A DNA stretch of 64,000 nt from Micromussa lordhowensis (GCA_964020085.1 OZ026607.1:2163803-2227802), one strand, 5' to 3'; positions 9,490 through 22,522 are shown, numbered from the stretch's first letter. Numbers and translations: made by a program. Notes: generated from the letters alone by a model not told the origin.

Positions 9490-9834
9490 ACTTGAAACGA
9501 ACTTTATTAGGAACTCCTTACGTTATAGAGGAGCAATTGCATGGAATAGTTTAACGAACAAGGAAACAACAACGAAAACCTTGAAAGATTTTAAACGCTG
9601 TCCTCGAAAATTTGACACCGATGAAATGAACTTCGAACCTATTTTAGCTATAACTAAAAACAGAATCCCCGGTTACAAATATTTCTGATGGGTTTTATTT
9701 TTAATTCTTAATTTTAAATTGTATATATGTTTTAGTAATTTTTATTTTCTGAAATTATTGTTTGCACGACCCCACCAGCAATGCTGATCTTTTTATCGTG
9801 TTGAAATAAAGTTATTACTTACTTATGTTGAAAT
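9490..9834 (+). mobile_element. 3' fragment of a non-LTR retrotransposon
   Basis: The frame from 9497 to 9688 encodes the typical carboxyl tail of a LINE reverse transcriptase (RNSLRYRGAIAWNSL...). About 145 bp of 3'UTR follow, ending GTTGAAATAAAGTTATTACTTACTTA. This insertion is absent from the paralogous gene B flank. It is severely 5'-truncated and not functional. Confidence 0.8.
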
Positions 9835-11990
9835 TTTGAGCAACGTATATTAACTTGGCGATAAAAATTCAGACTCGCTAGTCTTGCCAGTTACACCGCG
9901 AAAGTTACACCGCAAAACTAATTACTGTTCTGTTATAACAAGAACCACTGAGAACGTTCAGCGCAAATCTACTTTCAAACTCCAGTTAGACTGCGGGTGA
10001 GAAGGGCATCTCAAATTTAACGCCGACCGTGTTCTTCATAAACTAAACGTCAAAATGAAACAAGACCTTTCATGCTCTTTGACGTCCTTCCAGACCAATA
10101 AGGCAATTTTTTAAGCCTTTGATGCAGCTGCAAGCACTGATATTCACCTCAGAGCAAACAGAGAGAAAAATGGCTTCCCGTTTCGCTTCGGTAATCTAGG
10201 AGCAAATTTTATCGATGAGCGAGGCTGATTATTCAACTTACGTGGTCTGATTAAACTAATAAAACAATTATTCACCTCAGGGTCAGTGAAAATGGTGGGT
10301 GTGGAATTTACCAGATTTTAATAACCAGTTGTACACTTGAAAACAGTTGCCGGGCTGTGGTATTTTCGGTTTTTATTATCGAGAACGTTCTCCGCGACCA
10401 TTAAGATTCATTTCTATGTGATAGAAGCTTATTTTCAAACTTAAAATGATATGATCTTTACGCAAAGGTTTTTGGTATGTAACTGCGCAGCTGGTGAAAT
10501 CGGAAAATAGACAAAATATTAAAATGTTAAATTCGTCGAATGAATTATTTAAGCAATTAAATAATGTGCAACACTCGGGAATCTTAACTACTTCTTGTAC
10601 ACTATCTTTTATCTATGAGTTTAGCTAAGAGTTTCTCCCAAAAAGCAAAGCTGAAAAGCAAACCAGACTTTATCTGTATTATTTCACTACCAATAAATTA
10701 AGGCAAATGTTGCCATACCTTCTAGACTTCTGTTTCCATCATCTTTTGTTTTAAGAACCCACTGAGCTTAACCTCGCTTCATTGAATATCTAGTGACCTG
10801 TAGAGTCCATTGTGTCATGCATCCTTCTAGAAAGTACGTGGAATTAACTTTCAGCTATCCCGCATCTTCGTATTTGAGCATAAGGCCACCGATAGACAAA
10901 ACAAATTGAGATTCAATTTTGCTTACTGCATTTAGTTCGCTATGCGGTCTGCTATCGCTCTAATACTTCTTGCACAACACGCCGGGGAAATTTAACAATC
11001 ACCGTTTTCACGCATCAAATTAATGCATGTTTCCGTCCGCACTACGCGGAAAAAATTGAAAACGCGACAATCAGCGCTCATTTTCAAAATGTTTTCTGTC
11101 CGCACTAAAACGCAAAGCCGCGGTGTTTTCAAATTCCGTTCGGTTTGAAGAGCGTTTTCGAAAAGCTCCGTTTTCGTGACGGATTATAGTGGACAGTAGG
11201 CCTAACGATGGAAATAAAGCTGACGTTAGATGAATGTTGTTTTCTAAATCATTGGGAGTCTATCCTGAGACAGGAAGACAGTTTTAAAGAAAGCTACGAG
11301 TTTGGTTTCTATGACAATAGCTACATGCAGTTAAAAAAAAAATATTGGAATGTATACTCATGGCAATTACAATCGATTTCAAAACCGCTAGACGTCATAT
11401 AGCCTTGAGACACAAAGCTCACTTTTATCAACATTGTTTTAAATCTTAGCGGTCTGACAAGAAATTAGGGGGAGGTATATTTTTTGGCACCATTTTTTTT
11501 TTCGCGAGGGGAACGTCACATACAGCTTGTACTACAATGGAACCCCGTTAATCTGGTCACCAACAGGCCACAGAAATCTGGCCATATTAACGGTTCTTGA
11601 AATAAGAAAATAACTGACTGAGCTTTTGTTCGAGCCGGGTAAAAGTGTCCGCAATAACGAGGAGCAGTAATCGGCTCCTGCGAGGAGGCCCTCTTTCGTG
11701 GTTTTTGCTCAAGAGGGGGTCTGTAGAATTTTATCGGCCCTGAGCTAGGTTTTGAAACAATGTGCACTTGATATCACCAAAACGTGCGGGCAAGGCTCTG
11801 AATTCTCGAGGTTATCAGTTTAAACACTTTTTAGTGAGAGAGTTATTCGAAGACAGATGGAGCTGGATGGGTGTGCAAATATGTTGGTTCATCACACCAA
11901 CGTAGCAAACCATACAAACCACTTACATTTTATAGCGGGCTGTAAACATGTTTAAAATCTTGAAGGTGGAAAAACGTGTTTTATGCACAT
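9835..11990. other. 5'UTR intron of gene A, no gene seen
   Basis: AT-rich intronic DNA between the predicted 5'UTR exon and the coding start. About 9,835-9,980 is weakly paralogous to 26,040-26,200. The region 10,998-11,200 belongs to a dispersed family sharing TTTTCGAAAAGCTCCGTTTT with 12,290-12,330. Around 11,535 is part of an element beginning ACAATGGAACCCCG, related to 37,723. No coding region is supported. Confidence 0.5.
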
Positions 11991-11997
11991 GACGTCA

Positions 11998-12148
11998 CAG
12001 TGGCGGATCCAGACCTTGAGCTAAGGGGGGGGGGGGGGCTTGATTTACTTGCCATGGCGGCCATTTTCCCTTCAGTCATTTCTTCTTTTTTTACCCAAAA
12101 TAAGGGGAGGGGCCGGCCCCCCGGGCCCCTCCCCTAGATCCGCCACTG
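11998..12148. mobile_element. 151-bp MITE with CAGTGGCGGATC ends
   Basis: Inverted ends CAGTGGCGGATC...GATCCGCCACTG, flanked by the direct repeat CGTCA (11,993-11,997 and 12,149-12,153). The interior has runs of G and C. It is the same family as 31,088-31,354 and 31,578-31,738. The ends resemble hAT-like TIRs, but the duplication is 5 bp rather than the usual 8 bp. Confidence 0.85.
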
Positions 12149-12159
12149 CGTCATACCCC

Positions 12160-12410
12160 GTCCACATTATGCCGGAGGAGTTTCACTCTGAAAACGCATC
12201 AAATGTTTTCCGTCCACGCTACCCCAACAATCACCGGTCATTTTGGATTTGTGTTTGAGGAAAACTCAGGCAGGGAAATCACATGATTATCGTGACGCTA
12301 TCGTTTTCGAAAAGCTCCGTTTTCAAAATGTTTTTCGTCCACAAGAAAACGAAAAGCCGGCGTTTTCAAATTCCGGTGTGGTGTGGACCCCGGGAAGAAG
12401 GGAACTCCCA
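12160..12410. repeat. Dispersed repeat related to 10,998-11,200
   Basis: GTCCACATTATGCCGG at the left and GGTGTGGTGTGGACC at the right form imperfect inverted ends, with internal TTTTCGAAAAGCTCCGTTTT shared with the copy about 1.2 kb upstream. It is a likely non-autonomous element of unassigned class. Confidence 0.5.
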
Positions 12411-13202
12411 TGTTAAAACGACGGCGGGGGGGGCTCGTCGTAGCTTTTAGGGGTTAAAAAAAGAAGTTTTGGTAGCTCTTAGGGTGTTAAGCCTCAAAAG
12501 GTCCACAGCGGGAGATTTTCCGGTACGTTAGCTTTTAGGATATTGAGCCGAAAAAAATATATAAGAGATTATGTGATAGGTAAGAATTTCTATCTCTTAC
12601 GCGAGAGAAAAAATTTCAAGCCGCGCCCATAAAGCAGGATTTTGGTACCTCTTAGGGGTTATTTTCAAAATTTCCCACGAGCACCCCCGTCCTTTTGTAT
12701 ATTGCAGTCCCCTCCCCGGGGTGTAGACGCTGCCTGACTTTCAACTATTGTGAGCAAGTTGAATGTAGAACAATCAAATACTTACGTTAGGAACTTATTG
12801 ATTCTTCAGCCTATGAATTGGAAAGGTTTCATAATGCCATTATGGAACCCGACCAGGTATTGTTACAGATCTAGCTAGAGCGGTGTCTTAACAAATGAGC
12901 TTCAGTTATGATTGTAATCTTTTGAATTTCAGTTCAGAGTATTTCTAGCAATAGAGGCACACGACATTTACCCAAGAACAGGAGAAAAGAAAAAGGATTC
13001 CTAACGTAGACCTTATTCTTAAGGTAATTCCTCTCAAGGTATGTTTAGATGACTCCAGGGTTAGGGTCGTCGTTCTTTAGTCCGATCAATGCAGCCTGAT
13101 TTTATGGTCTTTCTGTATATAGATCAACCAACACCTCCCCACACATCCCACCCTTGTTCAGTTAATTATTTTGACTACTTACTTGGCTAATATACTTTAC
13201 AG

Positions 13203-16200
13203 ATGTCACGTAACTACCGACCTCCTGTGATAGATTTACGAAATAAGATAACGGGTCAAGGTCGGAAGCGTAAGTCCGATGATGCGCTGATGAGTCCAGG
13301 CTGGCCAAAACGACGAAGAACGACTCGGCCCATTGGCTTCAAAGAACTTGAAAACATCTGTAGAGAAGAGGTACAAGAAAAAGGCATTTTAGAATTGGTT
13401 AGCAAGGCTGAAAGGTTTGAGGCGCTGTTAGCTTCAGAAGAAATAAAACCAGATTTGTTGAAACTCGTGATTTCTGCATTTCATCTTCTGTGCTCGGCGA
13501 ACACCCGAATGAGAGAAAACGCGGAGAAGTTGCTACGCTCTACTGCAGCCAAGAAGTTCATGACCGGGACTGTTCTTTCATCTTTTGTCAACAAGATGCC
13601 TTTTTCAGAATGCTGGAAAGACGAAAGTGATCGTGCCGCTGTGTTAAATGATCTGGCAGCAATTTTTCTTGCGTTGCTCCAGAGGCTCGGTGAAAGCATA
13701 GTGCATAGTCTGCCGCTTCCCTCGCTAAGTGCCTCCTGGGACGAGCTGAAAAAGAAGAATCTCATTAAAGACACCGGCGACCTTGACAAGAAAATCCGAC
13801 AAGTCTTGGAGTTGAAAGATCAAGTAATTCGGCGTGCAAAGTCTGCGCATGATCAGGAATCGTGCAACGAGCCTCCGCAGGATTTCCGAGAGCTCAGCGT
13901 CATTCCACAATTATCAGACCTTTGTTTCAGGCCTTTTCTTCGCGAAAACATCACAGACAGGAAATTTAGGGACCTGGATCATTATCTTGACGTGCAGTTT
14001 CGCCTTCTGAGAGAAGACTTTGTGGCACCCCTTCGAGACGGCATTAAACAACTGAAGAAGGGAAGCAACTACCTGGATACGAATCCTGCAAGTCAAGTAA
14101 GGCGCACCAATGACGTTCCTGTATATCACGACGTCACAGTCCTGTATCCCGTATGCAGCAGGAAAGGCCTGGTCTACAGAATCAGGTTTAACCCGTCGCA
14201 TCCAAAGGTAAAGCGAGTAAACTGGGAAAGATCCAAGCGGCTCAAGTATGGCACGCTGGTTTGCCTTTCTTCAGATGAGTTCAACACACTTGTCTTCGCA
14301 ACGGTAGAAAATCGAGATGTTAAAGGGCTCAAAGTCGGTGAATTGGAAGTGCGATTTGAAAACGTTGGCATGGAAGAGATAAACCAATTCATTCAGCGGC
14401 AAGAGAAGTTTGTCATGATAGAGTCGCCTGCTTATTTTGAAGCGTACAGACACGTATTGGAAGCCTTGAAGGAGATCAAACCTGAAGAATTTCCTTTTCA
14501 GAAGCATATTATTGAATGCTGTCAGGACGTTGGCCCTCCTGAGTATCAAGTCAAGAGAGAAAACAGCAGTGAGTTCAAGTTTAACTTTACGGATGTCTTA
14601 GTTGTAAAAACGCCAACAAACCCAGAACGCCCTGGTTCACATCAACAACAAGAGCCCCATAATCCTTCTACGATTGCGCTGGAGTCAGGACCTGAGGAAC
14701 GTCAGTCAGTAAGTGGAAGCAGCACTGAGGATTCTTCAACTGACATGGACGCTCCAATGGACCAGGAGATACTTTCGGCTGAAGTCAAACATGAGTTCAC
14801 CACTAACGTCTGTACCTGGCCCGATAACGAAAGCCTGGGCTTTAATGAATCACAGATGCGCGCATTCAAAATGGCGCTGACCAGAAAGTTTGCCGTTATT
14901 CAAGGACCGCCAGGGACAGGAAAGACTTATGTGGGTTTGAAGATTGCACGTGTTCTGTTGCAGACAACCTCGCTCTGGGAGGACAAAGAAGACCGCTCAC
15001 CAATCTTGATGGTGTCTTACACGAACCACGCCTTGGATCAGTTCCTGGAAGGGCTCATGTCTCTGACGAAAGGTGAGATAAATCGTAATTAATGTTTAAT
15101 GGCATTGGACAAAAAGAATTGGCATGTCTTTTGTTAAGAATTCACGCACAAAACGACACATGTGCTACTGGTATCGATCTATTAACAGCACATGCCAAGT
15201 TTAATTGGCCTACCCAACAAGCGAGCATATAAAGATGAATGATGAACATAGGCCATGGTGCATGACTCCAATATTTACCAGAATGTTTTGGAAATTTTAT
15301 TTGGAAAGGTTGGATTAATATCAATGATCGGAAGACTCCGAATAATGTTTCGACCGAAAAAGTCCCATAATCCTTATTAGCTTTTCCTGTTGTTTACGTC
15401 ATATCTATGGCTGACTGCGAAGGAAAGTTCGTCTCGTTTAATCGTTATAAAGTTGAGGAGGTTCTATTTTGAAAATGTCGTCTGAAGGTCAAGAGCCAAA
15501 AGGCATCTCTACATCAATGGAGACCTGAAAATAACGGCCTTTTTAATAATTTTACTATAGTATTGCACTGAAATTTCCAAAATGGTGACATTTTGTTCCC
15601 CTTTTCTCTCCTTCATTCCTTCCACTTGAAGAGCCCGCTCGCAGGCTATATTTTAAGTTGGCACACGCACAAATATTTGATCGCTAATTGGAAAGGGCAC
15701 CATGGCAAAACCTCAGCACCGTTTTGACCAAAAACGTCGCTCAATCCTCGTGACAGTGTGTTTCCTTTTTAGCGAACAAACTAAGTCAAAACCAAGATAT
15801 TTCAGGAAGATAGAGGTTAAAAAATATAGTGATAAAGTGAGTGATAAAGTTTGTCTTTCATCGTTTTAGATATTGTTCGTGTTGGTGACCGCAGCAGAAA
15901 TAACAAGCTTGATATCGTGTCTCTAAGACATCTTCAGACAACAATGCGTCAGAACAGAGAGGTTCCATACCATATTTACAGAGCCAGAATCCAAACTGAA
16001 CTCGAGACTAAAACGCACAGAGGAGTTTTTAAAAGATCTACCAAGTTGTTAAGAGTTCTGAGAACAAGTATAGTGTCCATACACGTCCTTGGTCACGAAG
16101 ACTTCATGCTACCAGAACATTGCACCCAACTCTTGCAGAGCTCTGGCCAGGGATCGATTGACGAGGGACTTCTTGATTGGCTTGAAGTCAAACCTCTTCA

Positions 16201-19200
16201 GCATGAAGAAGATGATTGTTTAGATGATTTGGAGGAGTTTTCAACACCTGGATTTGGCTATGATTACATCCCTTCGGAAAACAAAGATCTCGACGGTCCT
16301 TCATTTCAAGTAGAAGCTCTGACAGTCGAAGAGGCTGACGATCCTCAGTATGTGAGAGAAAACCTTACAAATGAAGAAGTCATGACGGAAGACGAAGAGA
16401 GGAATGTTGATGATATTTACAGTTTGGAAACAGAGGATCGTTGGAAGCTCTACAAACTGTGGCGGCAAAGAGTGAAAGTCTACCACCAGGAACTCTTCCA
16501 AACTCGGCAGGGCGAGTATGAACGAGCATTACGACGAGAACAGGAGGTAAGGGGACAGGAAGAGCTCGATATTCTTAGCAGGGCACGTGTCATTGGCATG
16601 ACAACCACGTGCGCGGCCAGGTACCGCCACATTCTCCAAAAAATCTGCCCCAAGATAGTCTTAGTTGAAGAAGCAGCTGAAGTTCTGGAGGCTCACCTTA
16701 TTCCGTCATTGACACAGGGATGCGAGCACTTGATTTTGATTGGCGATCACCAGCAACTAAGACCCACCCCCGCAGTTTATGAGCTAGCCAAGAAGTACAA
16801 ACTGGACGTGTCTTTGTTCGAGAGAATGGTGAATGTTGGAATTCAGTGTGAGAGGCTGTCCGTGCAACATCGCATGAGACCTGAGATTGCTGCCTTGATG
16901 AAGCACATCTACGAAAATCTGGAGAATCATGAGTCAGTGGAGAAATACGAAAACATCAAAGGAATGAAGAAAAACATGTTTTTCATCGACCACAACTATT
17001 TGGAGATGTCCTGTAATCAGACGCACAGTTATGTCAATGAGCACGAGGCTGGGTATCTAGTGGCCCTGTGTCGTTATTTACTACAGCAAGGCTACAAAAC
17101 CCATCAAATAACACTTCTGACAACCTACATGGGTCAGATGTTTGCCATTAGAGATTGCCTCCGAGAGGAAGACGATCAAACTTTGAGAAATGTCCGATTG
17201 ACGACAGTTGACAACTTCCAAGGTGAAGAAAACGACATTATTCTTCTTTCGCTCGTGCGTAGCAACAAAACCGAGAAAGTTGGTTTCATCAAAAGTGTGA
17301 ACCGGGCATGTGTGGCGCTTTCTCGGGCCAAAAAGGGTTTCTACTGCATTGGAAACTTTACCCTTCTCTCTAATCACAGTGACATCTGGAGCAACATTGT
17401 GGCCGATTTGAAAGCGAGTGGAAGCATTGCAAAGGCCTTGCCCCTTGTTTGTCAAATCCACCATGATGAGCTCCAAGCTGAATCAGCCAAGGATTTCAAT
17501 GAGAAAGCCCGCGATGGGGGATGTCAGCGACCATGTGAAGTGCGTCTGGATTGCGGTCATGCGTGCAGACAGTTCTGTCATCCACGTGACGCCGAACATT
17601 TGGAGTATTGTTGTGTGCAGCCATGCAGCAAGAAAATCAATGGCTGTGATCACGACTGTCCAAAACTTTGCTGGGAAAAGTGTGTGCGACATTGCGGAAA
17701 ACTTGTCACGAAAAAGCTACCAATTTGTGGCCATGATGCACAGGCCAGGTGTGACACGAATCCGAGGATGGTGAAATGCAAAGTAAGATGCGAGAAAGCC
17801 CTCTCCTGTGGCCATCAATGTCAAACCTACTGTGGAGCCCCGTGTACCGAAAAATGCCAAGAGCTTGTTAAGAGAACTGACTGGCCATGCGGGCATGGAG
17901 CCACAACCGCCTGCTCGGCCGTTCAAGCAGATTGCGAAGTCCGTTGCCAATACAAGCTGGAATGTGGTCACAAGTGCTCTGGTACTTGTGGAAAGTGTCG
18001 CATGGGTAGAGTTCACAAAGGTTGCAAGCTGAGGTGCGGTCGTCCTCTAATTTGCTCACATGTCTGTAAAGAGTTCTGCAGGATGCCGTGTTTTCCTTGC
18101 AACACGAAATGTGAAAACCATTGCGTGCACAGCACTTGCCCAAAACGGTGCGGAGAGCTATGCACTCCTTGTCGTGAAAAGTGTTCCTGGGAGTGCCTCC
18201 ATTACAAGTGCAGCAAAGAATGTGGTGAGCTGTGTGACAGACCGATCTGTGACGAGCCTTGCGACAAAATTCTATCATGCCACCACAGTTGCCGCGGTTT
18301 GATGTGCGAACAGGGGTGCATTTGTACCGAGTGTATGAAAAATGACGATCACGACCCGATAACAGATATCCTATTTGGTACAGAGCAAGATGAAGGCGCC
18401 CGGTTTATCCGGCTTCCAGATTGCAAGCATATCTTCGAAACGAAGGGTCTAGACAGGTAGGAATAACTTCAAACTAAGAAGCGAGTGAGCAGAACAGTTG
18501 TAAAGACAATCGATCTTTTAGCTTCCCCCTCGTCAATTCTAACAAACCTGATACATTGTTCAGTTAAGCTAACCTAAGCTGAAACTGTGACAAGAGGGGG
18601 GGGGGGGGGGGTAGTGAGAATTTCTGGTAACGTTTTAGGTGAAGCCAGACAGTTGAAAAATGCGGAGAACTTGGCATATGTGAACGCATCTTTTGTTCGC
18701 TACCAGATCCCCTCATGCACTATGCATGCAGAGGTGATTAGCCAAACCGATTACAAAATTGGCATCACCGGGAAAAACAGAAGATTAATATTTTTTTTGA
18801 CGGATATCGTATACCATTAAGTACAACACGTTTTCCTTAGGGTGAGGGAGATTGGTGAGGGCGCCCTCCCCCGCCAAGCAATGTGGCCTGGGGTCCATCC
18901 CAGTGTGAAAAAACGATCTACAGCTGATTTAGCTTCCGATCTCAGGCAATTAGAGAGAAAAAGAGCTAACAGGAGTGATAGGCTCCTGGAGCTAAACAAT
19001 CTTCAGCGTTTCTGGTATTTTTCTGCTGTTTCTGTTGGACGCCCGAGAACGCTGTGCCTTGATGTCCTTTATGAATGAACCGTGTCAAGTCACGCAATAT
19101 TTTCTTTAAAGAAATAATACTGAAAAGATTGCGTGACGAGCGCAGGAAATGTACGGGGCTAGATGCTAATTCCTAATGAACCTCCTACCTGAACTAGGCT

Positions 19201-22200
19201 ACAGTTACTGAAGGTAAAACGCAGATTTTAAGGCGGTTAATTTGTGTGACTTGTGCTTCTTCTTTAGATACATGGGGATTTCAAATGACGACACTGACAT
19301 TACGGATGATAGTCACGACGGTGACAGTCACGCCAATACTATGAATGACAATCAACCGATTCAACTGAAACTCTGCCCTCGTTGTAAGACTCCTATCCGC
19401 AAGAGCCTGCGATACGGTAACGTCATTAAACAGCAGCTCGAGGACATCGAGAAAGTCAAAGAAAAATTGTTGGGTGACAAACATGAGCTGAAAGGGAAGA
19501 AAGAACGCCTCTATGACCGTCACCGTACTATGCGTTCAATGCTTGACGAAAAAGAGTGGCTGACATTGGCAAGAAGTATTTGGAAACTGAACTCGGAATG
19601 GAAGGCTGCTGTCCTTGAAAACAAGTTGACACTCCTGGAACGGTTCTGTGACACAAGGAAGAAAATGAAAAGCATTCTGGGCAAAATGTCTGGGGAGGTC
19701 TTCTCAGAGAATGGCTTGCAAGGTAAGTCTGAATTTGTTACGAAGAGTAAACCGCTTCAGGAAGAGGAGGGGTGGGGAGAAGCTTCCATGTAAAAGAGAC
19801 GGGGGTCCTCGTCGAAAATTTTAAAAAGTACCCCTAAAAGGTACCAAGATCCTGATTTGTGGGTGAAGCTTGGAATTTTTTTCACCTCTAAGAGTTACCA
19901 ATTCTAAAACCGCTTTTTCAACCCCTAAAACCGGCGTTGAACTATTTAAGGCTCTCAGTCAGTGGGGACGATCCGGAAAAAGCGAGTGGGGGGGGGGGGG
20001 AGCGACGAGTGGGATCAGCGTTTCCCCCCGGGAAACCGCTTGGCCATGGACGTCCTTTCCGCGGGGGAATCTGAGCCACTCCCGCCGAACAAGTACTTTG
20101 ATCTGGGGGATTTCGGCCACCCCTGTTGACAGACTCTCCGGTCAAAAAGACTCATTTTTAAGCATTTTGACCAGAGGAGGAGAGGTGAAGCGAGGGGGGT
20201 ATAGTCCATTTCAAGGGAGCAGTGAGTGAGCAGTGAGTGAGTTTTATAGTTTGCACAGGCTTTTTATCTTGCGCTAGATTTATTAAAACCCAAAAACTTT
20301 GCACGTTCATCTCTGACCAACAATTTTGAGACCATTATTCAGTTTATAGGTACCACTAAGAATTTCAGACTACTATTGAACAATTTTTCTGTGGTCTCAC
20401 CGATCATGAGTACCTTTCAGCTGTCAGAACCTTGGCCTCATTCGTGTAGAAAATCATATAAGCAAGGTGTTACCGGCAAACGGATACCAGGTCTGGTTCT
20501 ATAGCTACAGGTGTTAGGAACAAACTTGGAAACCTGGCGTTTCTCCCTTTCTTGTTCTGTCAGTTCTTTCATAAATTTGTAATGTACATAATATTAGTCT
20601 CGTGTAATATTAATGTTATATTATATTATCATTCGATGAATTTTTTTTCTTCCTTTACATTGGCCAAGAGCCCACCACGTGACCTGCAAATAACTGCCTA
20701 CAAATAATGGTTTCTCAAACGTAGTAACATCTAAACGTGTTTTGCTGCAAATAATATTCTGCTCATGAGCAACTGAAAACCACGTTCTCGGGTGAAATAT
20801 CATAAATGGCAGATAGCTTCCGTGAGCTGTCAGAGAGTGAAATATGAAAACAAACTGGGTGATCGAATGATAAAACAATTATTGCACTCGGTTATCGCAA
20901 AATATCGTGGTTTGTCAGTGTCTCGGAGATCAATTATTTACACAACCTTCGCCTTCTGCAAATAATTGATCTGCTCGCCACTGACAAATCACGATTTTTT
21001 GTTCAACTTCGTCCAATAATTATAGTCGTTAATCGTTATTGCTATTGCTGCGTCAAGCCAGAAATATCACGTTTATAAAGCAATTCTTATATATATTTCT
21101 AACGACAGGCCAGCAATTTGAAGATGAACTGTGCTACCTTAAGAAGCGTTTTATGTCTGACGGAGTAACGCATAGGGAACTACGAGACATCAACACAGAA
21201 TTCTCTAGGCTCAATCTCCTGCTCGAACTGTGTTCTCTGACTCGCGAAATCAAGAGCCTGGCACTTGACCTCGAAGATTCTCACCGCCAGATGATGACAG
21301 CAGTACAAGAAAAACTGTCCAGCGGTAGGCGCATAGAAGACGAGAATCTGGATGAAATGTTGAACAATCTGAAGGCTATCAGGTAGTGCTTATAAACAAT
21401 TATTGGATGAGGTGTTTGTGATATCCAGAATAATCAAGGTCGAGGTAGGGGTTATCAGCCGAAGCCGAAGGCTGAGGCTGATAACCCTTACCGAGACCTT
21501 GATTATTCTGGATATCACAAAAACCGAATCTAATAATTGTTTTATGTATATAATAATGTATAATAATGCCTCTAATTGCCAGGGTTACCACATATCAGGA
21601 AATGGTCAGCGGAAAAATATTCTTCAAAGTCAGGGAATTTTACTTTGAGTCAGAGAAAATCGACAGTTTGAAGAAAAGTCAGAGAAAATTGAAATCATTT
21701 AATACGGCTGATTTAATACCATTGAAGGCTAGAAGAAACATTTGGGGTCACTGTGATCTCAACGATATTTTTTTAATGAAGAAAGAAAATTTGTTGAAAC
21801 TTATCACACTACTACACCTGACATTGGCATTTCTTTGGTCAGGGAAATGTTATTTTACCAGTGAAAATTCAGGGAGAAGTCAGGGCCCATCGTTTTCTTA
21901 CGACAAGTCTGCAAGCAAGCTTTCCTAGGCTTGTGATGAGAGAGGGCACTTTCACCCGTGCGAGAACGAGAGCTTTGTACCTGGATACTAGTTTATGATG
22001 AAAATTAAAAGGAACTACGGGTATTTGCTTTGGTTTGTTTTTGACCTGGATCACATGTACATGTTTTGTTTTTTATTTTAGACAATCTCAACCCACATTG
22101 TCTCGTTTGACTGAAGAAGACAAGAAAGTGATCGTGTCCGCGATAGGACTATCCAAAGGTCACTGGTTTAAGTGCCCCATGGGACATATCTACGTCATAG

Positions 22201-22382
22201 GTGAATGCGGCGGTGCCATGGAGAGAGGCACGTGTCCTGAATGTGGAGCTGTGATTGGCGGAGCAAATCACACACTGGAGGAGGGAAATGAGTTGGCTCC
22301 TGAGATGGACGGTGCAAACCATCCAGCTTGGTCAGAACAGGCAAACTTAGCAAACTATGAAAATTTACGCGATGTTTTATAA
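13203..22382 (+). CDS. ZNFX1: ZNFX1-like NFX1-zinc-finger SF1 RNA helicase, gene A
   Basis: Exons: 13203-15072, 15870-18456, 19268-19722, 21109-21382, 22082-22382; 1,828 residues, close to vertebrate ZNFX1 (about 1,900). A TTACAG acceptor abuts the ATG. Residues 1-560 form the N-terminal ZNFX1 region (FKELENICRE, LDHYLDVQFRLLREDFV). The helicase follows: Walker A GPPGTGKT at 568-575, then after intron 1 VEEAAEV (motif II), LIGDHQQLRP (III), TTVDNFQGEE (V) and CVALSRAKKG (VI). About nine Cys/His-rich NFX1-type repeats come next. A half-RING-like LPDCKHIF...CPRCKTPI straddles intron 2, a charged helical segment follows, and the RZ finger is C1760, H1764, C1771, C1780, C1783. The family binds dsRNA and acts in antiviral or small-RNA pathways. 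Its helicase core groups with gene C, while its N-terminus groups with gene B. Confidence 0.93.
15073..15869. other. Gene A intron 1
   Basis: 797-bp phase-1 intron bounded by GTGAG and TTTTAG, lying between helicase motif Ia (SYTNHALDQF) and the divergent insert before motif II. I see no element or gene in it. Confidence 0.8.
18457..19267. other. Gene A intron 2
   Basis: 811-bp phase-2 intron, GTAGG to TTTAG. It has a G run at about 18,596-18,611. Open frames here, such as 18,842-19,078, show no recognisable product. Confidence 0.75.
19723..21108. other. Gene A intron 3
   Basis: 1,386-bp phase-1 intron. It contains G-rich patches (about 19,987-20,001), repeated GTGAGTGAGCAGT around 20,220-20,240, and a palindrome-rich segment at about 20,620-21,020 with AACAATTATT and TGACAAATCACGA motifs typical of the foldback elements elsewhere in the window. 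No gene seen. Confidence 0.6.
21395..21541. mobile_element. Palindromic MITE in gene A intron 4
   Basis: A nearly complete hairpin: the left arm runs AACAATTATT...GATATCCAGAATAATCAAGG and the right arm is its complement (CCTTGATTATTCTGGATATC...AATAATTGTT). The centre is GCCGAAGCCGAAGGCTGAGGC. A second copy of the same family lies at 37,970-38,122, downstream of gene B. No coding capacity. Confidence 0.85.
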
Positions 22383-22522
22383 GTTGATCTGTTTTACCTC
22401 CCAGTGAACTAGTTTAAACTTTTCCCGAGTTGCGAAACAAAGTATCATGTTACTTTATGCAAAAGGTCACAAAAAGAAAATGACACAATGCGGTCCATCA
22501 GTTAGTTGACTGCCACACGAAG

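Noticed and set aside
17081..17476. Long antisense open frames over the helicase exons (also 45,000-46,600 and 57,500-58,300)
   Set aside because: They are mirror frames of strongly conserved coding sequence with no independent features.
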